Positions 62,931 through 64,000 of a stretch of DNA of 64,000 nucleotides are shown piece by piece. Position numbers and translations under genes: made by a program. Within the stretch, counting starts at the first letter, position 1. Each line of letters opens with the position of its first letter. Source of the DNA: Arsenophonus sp052174455 (lineage in GTDB: Bacteria; Pseudomonadota; Gammaproteobacteria; Enterobacterales; Enterobacteriaceae); assembly GCA_052174455.1 (NCBI GenBank), contig JBQMRP010000004.1, positions 372,001 to 436,000 of the forward strand, read 5' to 3'. A model generated the notes under the pieces. The model saw nothing but the letters and a program-made list of their open reading frames with translations, did no database searches and was not told where the DNA came from.

Positions 62931-63700
62931 AATGCATTGAAATGATTTATATCACTTGAATATCTTTACCATCTGGAGATATTTATTAGGATTATAATGA
63001 TATTGTTGTAAAATCCTTAATTGCATGAAAAAATTAAACAATTTTACTGGAGAAGTCTGTTGGCGAAACTGCATCATAAGGCTAAATGGTTTAGTTATCT
63101 GTGATGTATATTCAAAGCTTGACTTTACGAAAATCAGAAAAATAAAGAGGCGTTTATTTGAAAACAAAGTTTAGATTATGTCACTGCTTCTTGTTTTAGT
63201 GCGACAGGCAACTTAAATGCACTAAGTGGTATTGTTGAAGTAGATAAAATATTTTTCTTAAATCTTTTAAAGGAAAGCGTTATTTTCTACATGAAATAGG
63301 TAGAAAAATGGGAGAGAAGAAAATAAAAAGAAAGAACGAATCGCGGTATTAATCGTTAGAGATGAATAGGGTTATGTGAGTAATGAGATTCTTGAAGAAT
63401 TTAATGCAGAATGTGTTAGCCTTTTTTTTTGATCTAATTATTCATAAAGGGTCCGTTCTTTGCTCAGATAAAGCTAAGGGTTATGAACTTTTGCTAAGGA
63501 ACATAAATTAGTTACCGTTGTCTAATAAGACAACGCAACTAGAGGGTTTTATTTTAAAGAGATCTACATTTAAAATATGAACAATTATATCAGCCTATTA
63601 AATAGATGTTGAGTAAATTTGATAAAATGGGTTTTTAGTTTACCAAATAATTTAATCGAAGAAGATTGTTTAAAATCACAATAATTGAAATACAGACGTA
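62930..63700 (+). mobile_element. IS1595-family remnant (copy C)
   Basis: Plus strand gives, across shifts, EVDKIFFL-SFKGKRYFLHE (DETYFPESFKG position), MGEKK-KRKNESR, SNEILEEFNAECVS, then GSVLCSDKAKGYELLLRNIN and LVTVV-like text. 'LCSDKAKGY' followed by a His/Asn-rich tail is diagnostic for ISXO2-like DDE transposases of IS1595. This copy identifies the family of copies A, B and D. Confidence 0.66.
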
Positions 63701-64000
63701 GCTATAAATTTCTCTGCAAGAAAAATAATAACTGTTGTTAACGTAACTAAATAATTACGGCATTATCAATATAACTAAACTGGGAAACAAAACACGATTA
63801 TCCCTGATCACCTTTCAGGTATCGAAAGAGGAAATTATCTTAAGTTCTCAACTTACGAACGATAAAATAGTAATTTTTCTGCATAGAAAAATTGGACTGC
63901 TACTAAATCACTAGTAAGTGGGGAGTTATTTCTCTGATCTCTAAAACCTTTCAAGGATAGATGTTACACTGCTAAATGAAAGAAATGCTATTCATTGCGA
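63700..64000. other. terminal stretch, no gene recognised
   Basis: AT-rich sequence after the IS1595 remnant, up to the window end. I see no coding or RNA motif. Confidence 0.4.

Overview
The window looks like a piece of the chromosome of a heritable insect endosymbiont of the Enterobacterales that is midway through genome reduction. Three observations support this. The protein genes are close orthologues of Escherichia coli genes. Base composition is strongly AT-rich. Only about 45 % of the 64 kb is intact coding sequence (26 protein genes), and the rest is recognisable wreckage of host genes and insertion sequences. An Arsenophonus-like (Morganellaceae) symbiont would fit, and the bactofilin gene points weakly that way, but genus cannot be fixed from the sequence alone.

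Layout. 1-4576: IS256 and IS481 remnants, then a fumarate reductase operon in which frdA and frdB are open but frdC and frdD have decayed. 4770-12210: mostly IS256-family remnants, with two intact 'islands', a bactofilin (6601-7074) and cdh (9024-9782). 12419-15266: tRNA-Leu, tRNA-Cys, tRNA-Gly, pgsA and uvrC, all on the minus strand. 15345-16295: a composite IS256 remnant at a synteny break. 16420-32365: the E. coli 94-95 min block on the minus strand: rplI-rpsR-priB-rpsF, rlmB, rnr, (nsrR decayed), purA, hflC-hflK, (hflX decayed), hfq-miaA, (mutL decayed), amiB, (tsaE decayed). 32500-41240: IS256, IS1595, IS481 and IS91 remnants where queG and nnr would be expected, ending in a pseudo-tRNA-Gly. 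41395-48903: orn (minus), a further IS256 remnant, then rsgA (decayed), psd and mscM on the plus strand. 49340-51875: IS481, IS256 and IS91 remnants. 52370-60315: decayed rraB, valS-holC and pepA (minus) divergent from lptF-lptG (plus). 60530 to the end: IS256, IS481 and IS1595 remnants.

What is kept: translation (ribosomal proteins, valS, tRNAs, miaA, rlmB), RNA turnover (rnr, orn, hfq), phospholipid and envelope work (pgsA, psd, cdh, lptFG, amiB, mscM, hflKC), purine synthesis (purA), nucleotide excision repair (uvrC) and replication (holC, priB). What is lost: mismatch repair (mutL), nitrosative-stress control (nsrR), GTPases of ribosome maturation or rescue (rsgA, hflX), the t6A ATPase tsaE, the RNase E inhibitor rraB and the fumarate reductase membrane anchors. 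No new multi-gene system is present. The most interesting signals are an amiB split at a run of nine A that one extra A would heal (candidate transcriptional slippage), an anchorless frdAB pair, a decayed tsaE, and IS fossils at rearrangement joints.
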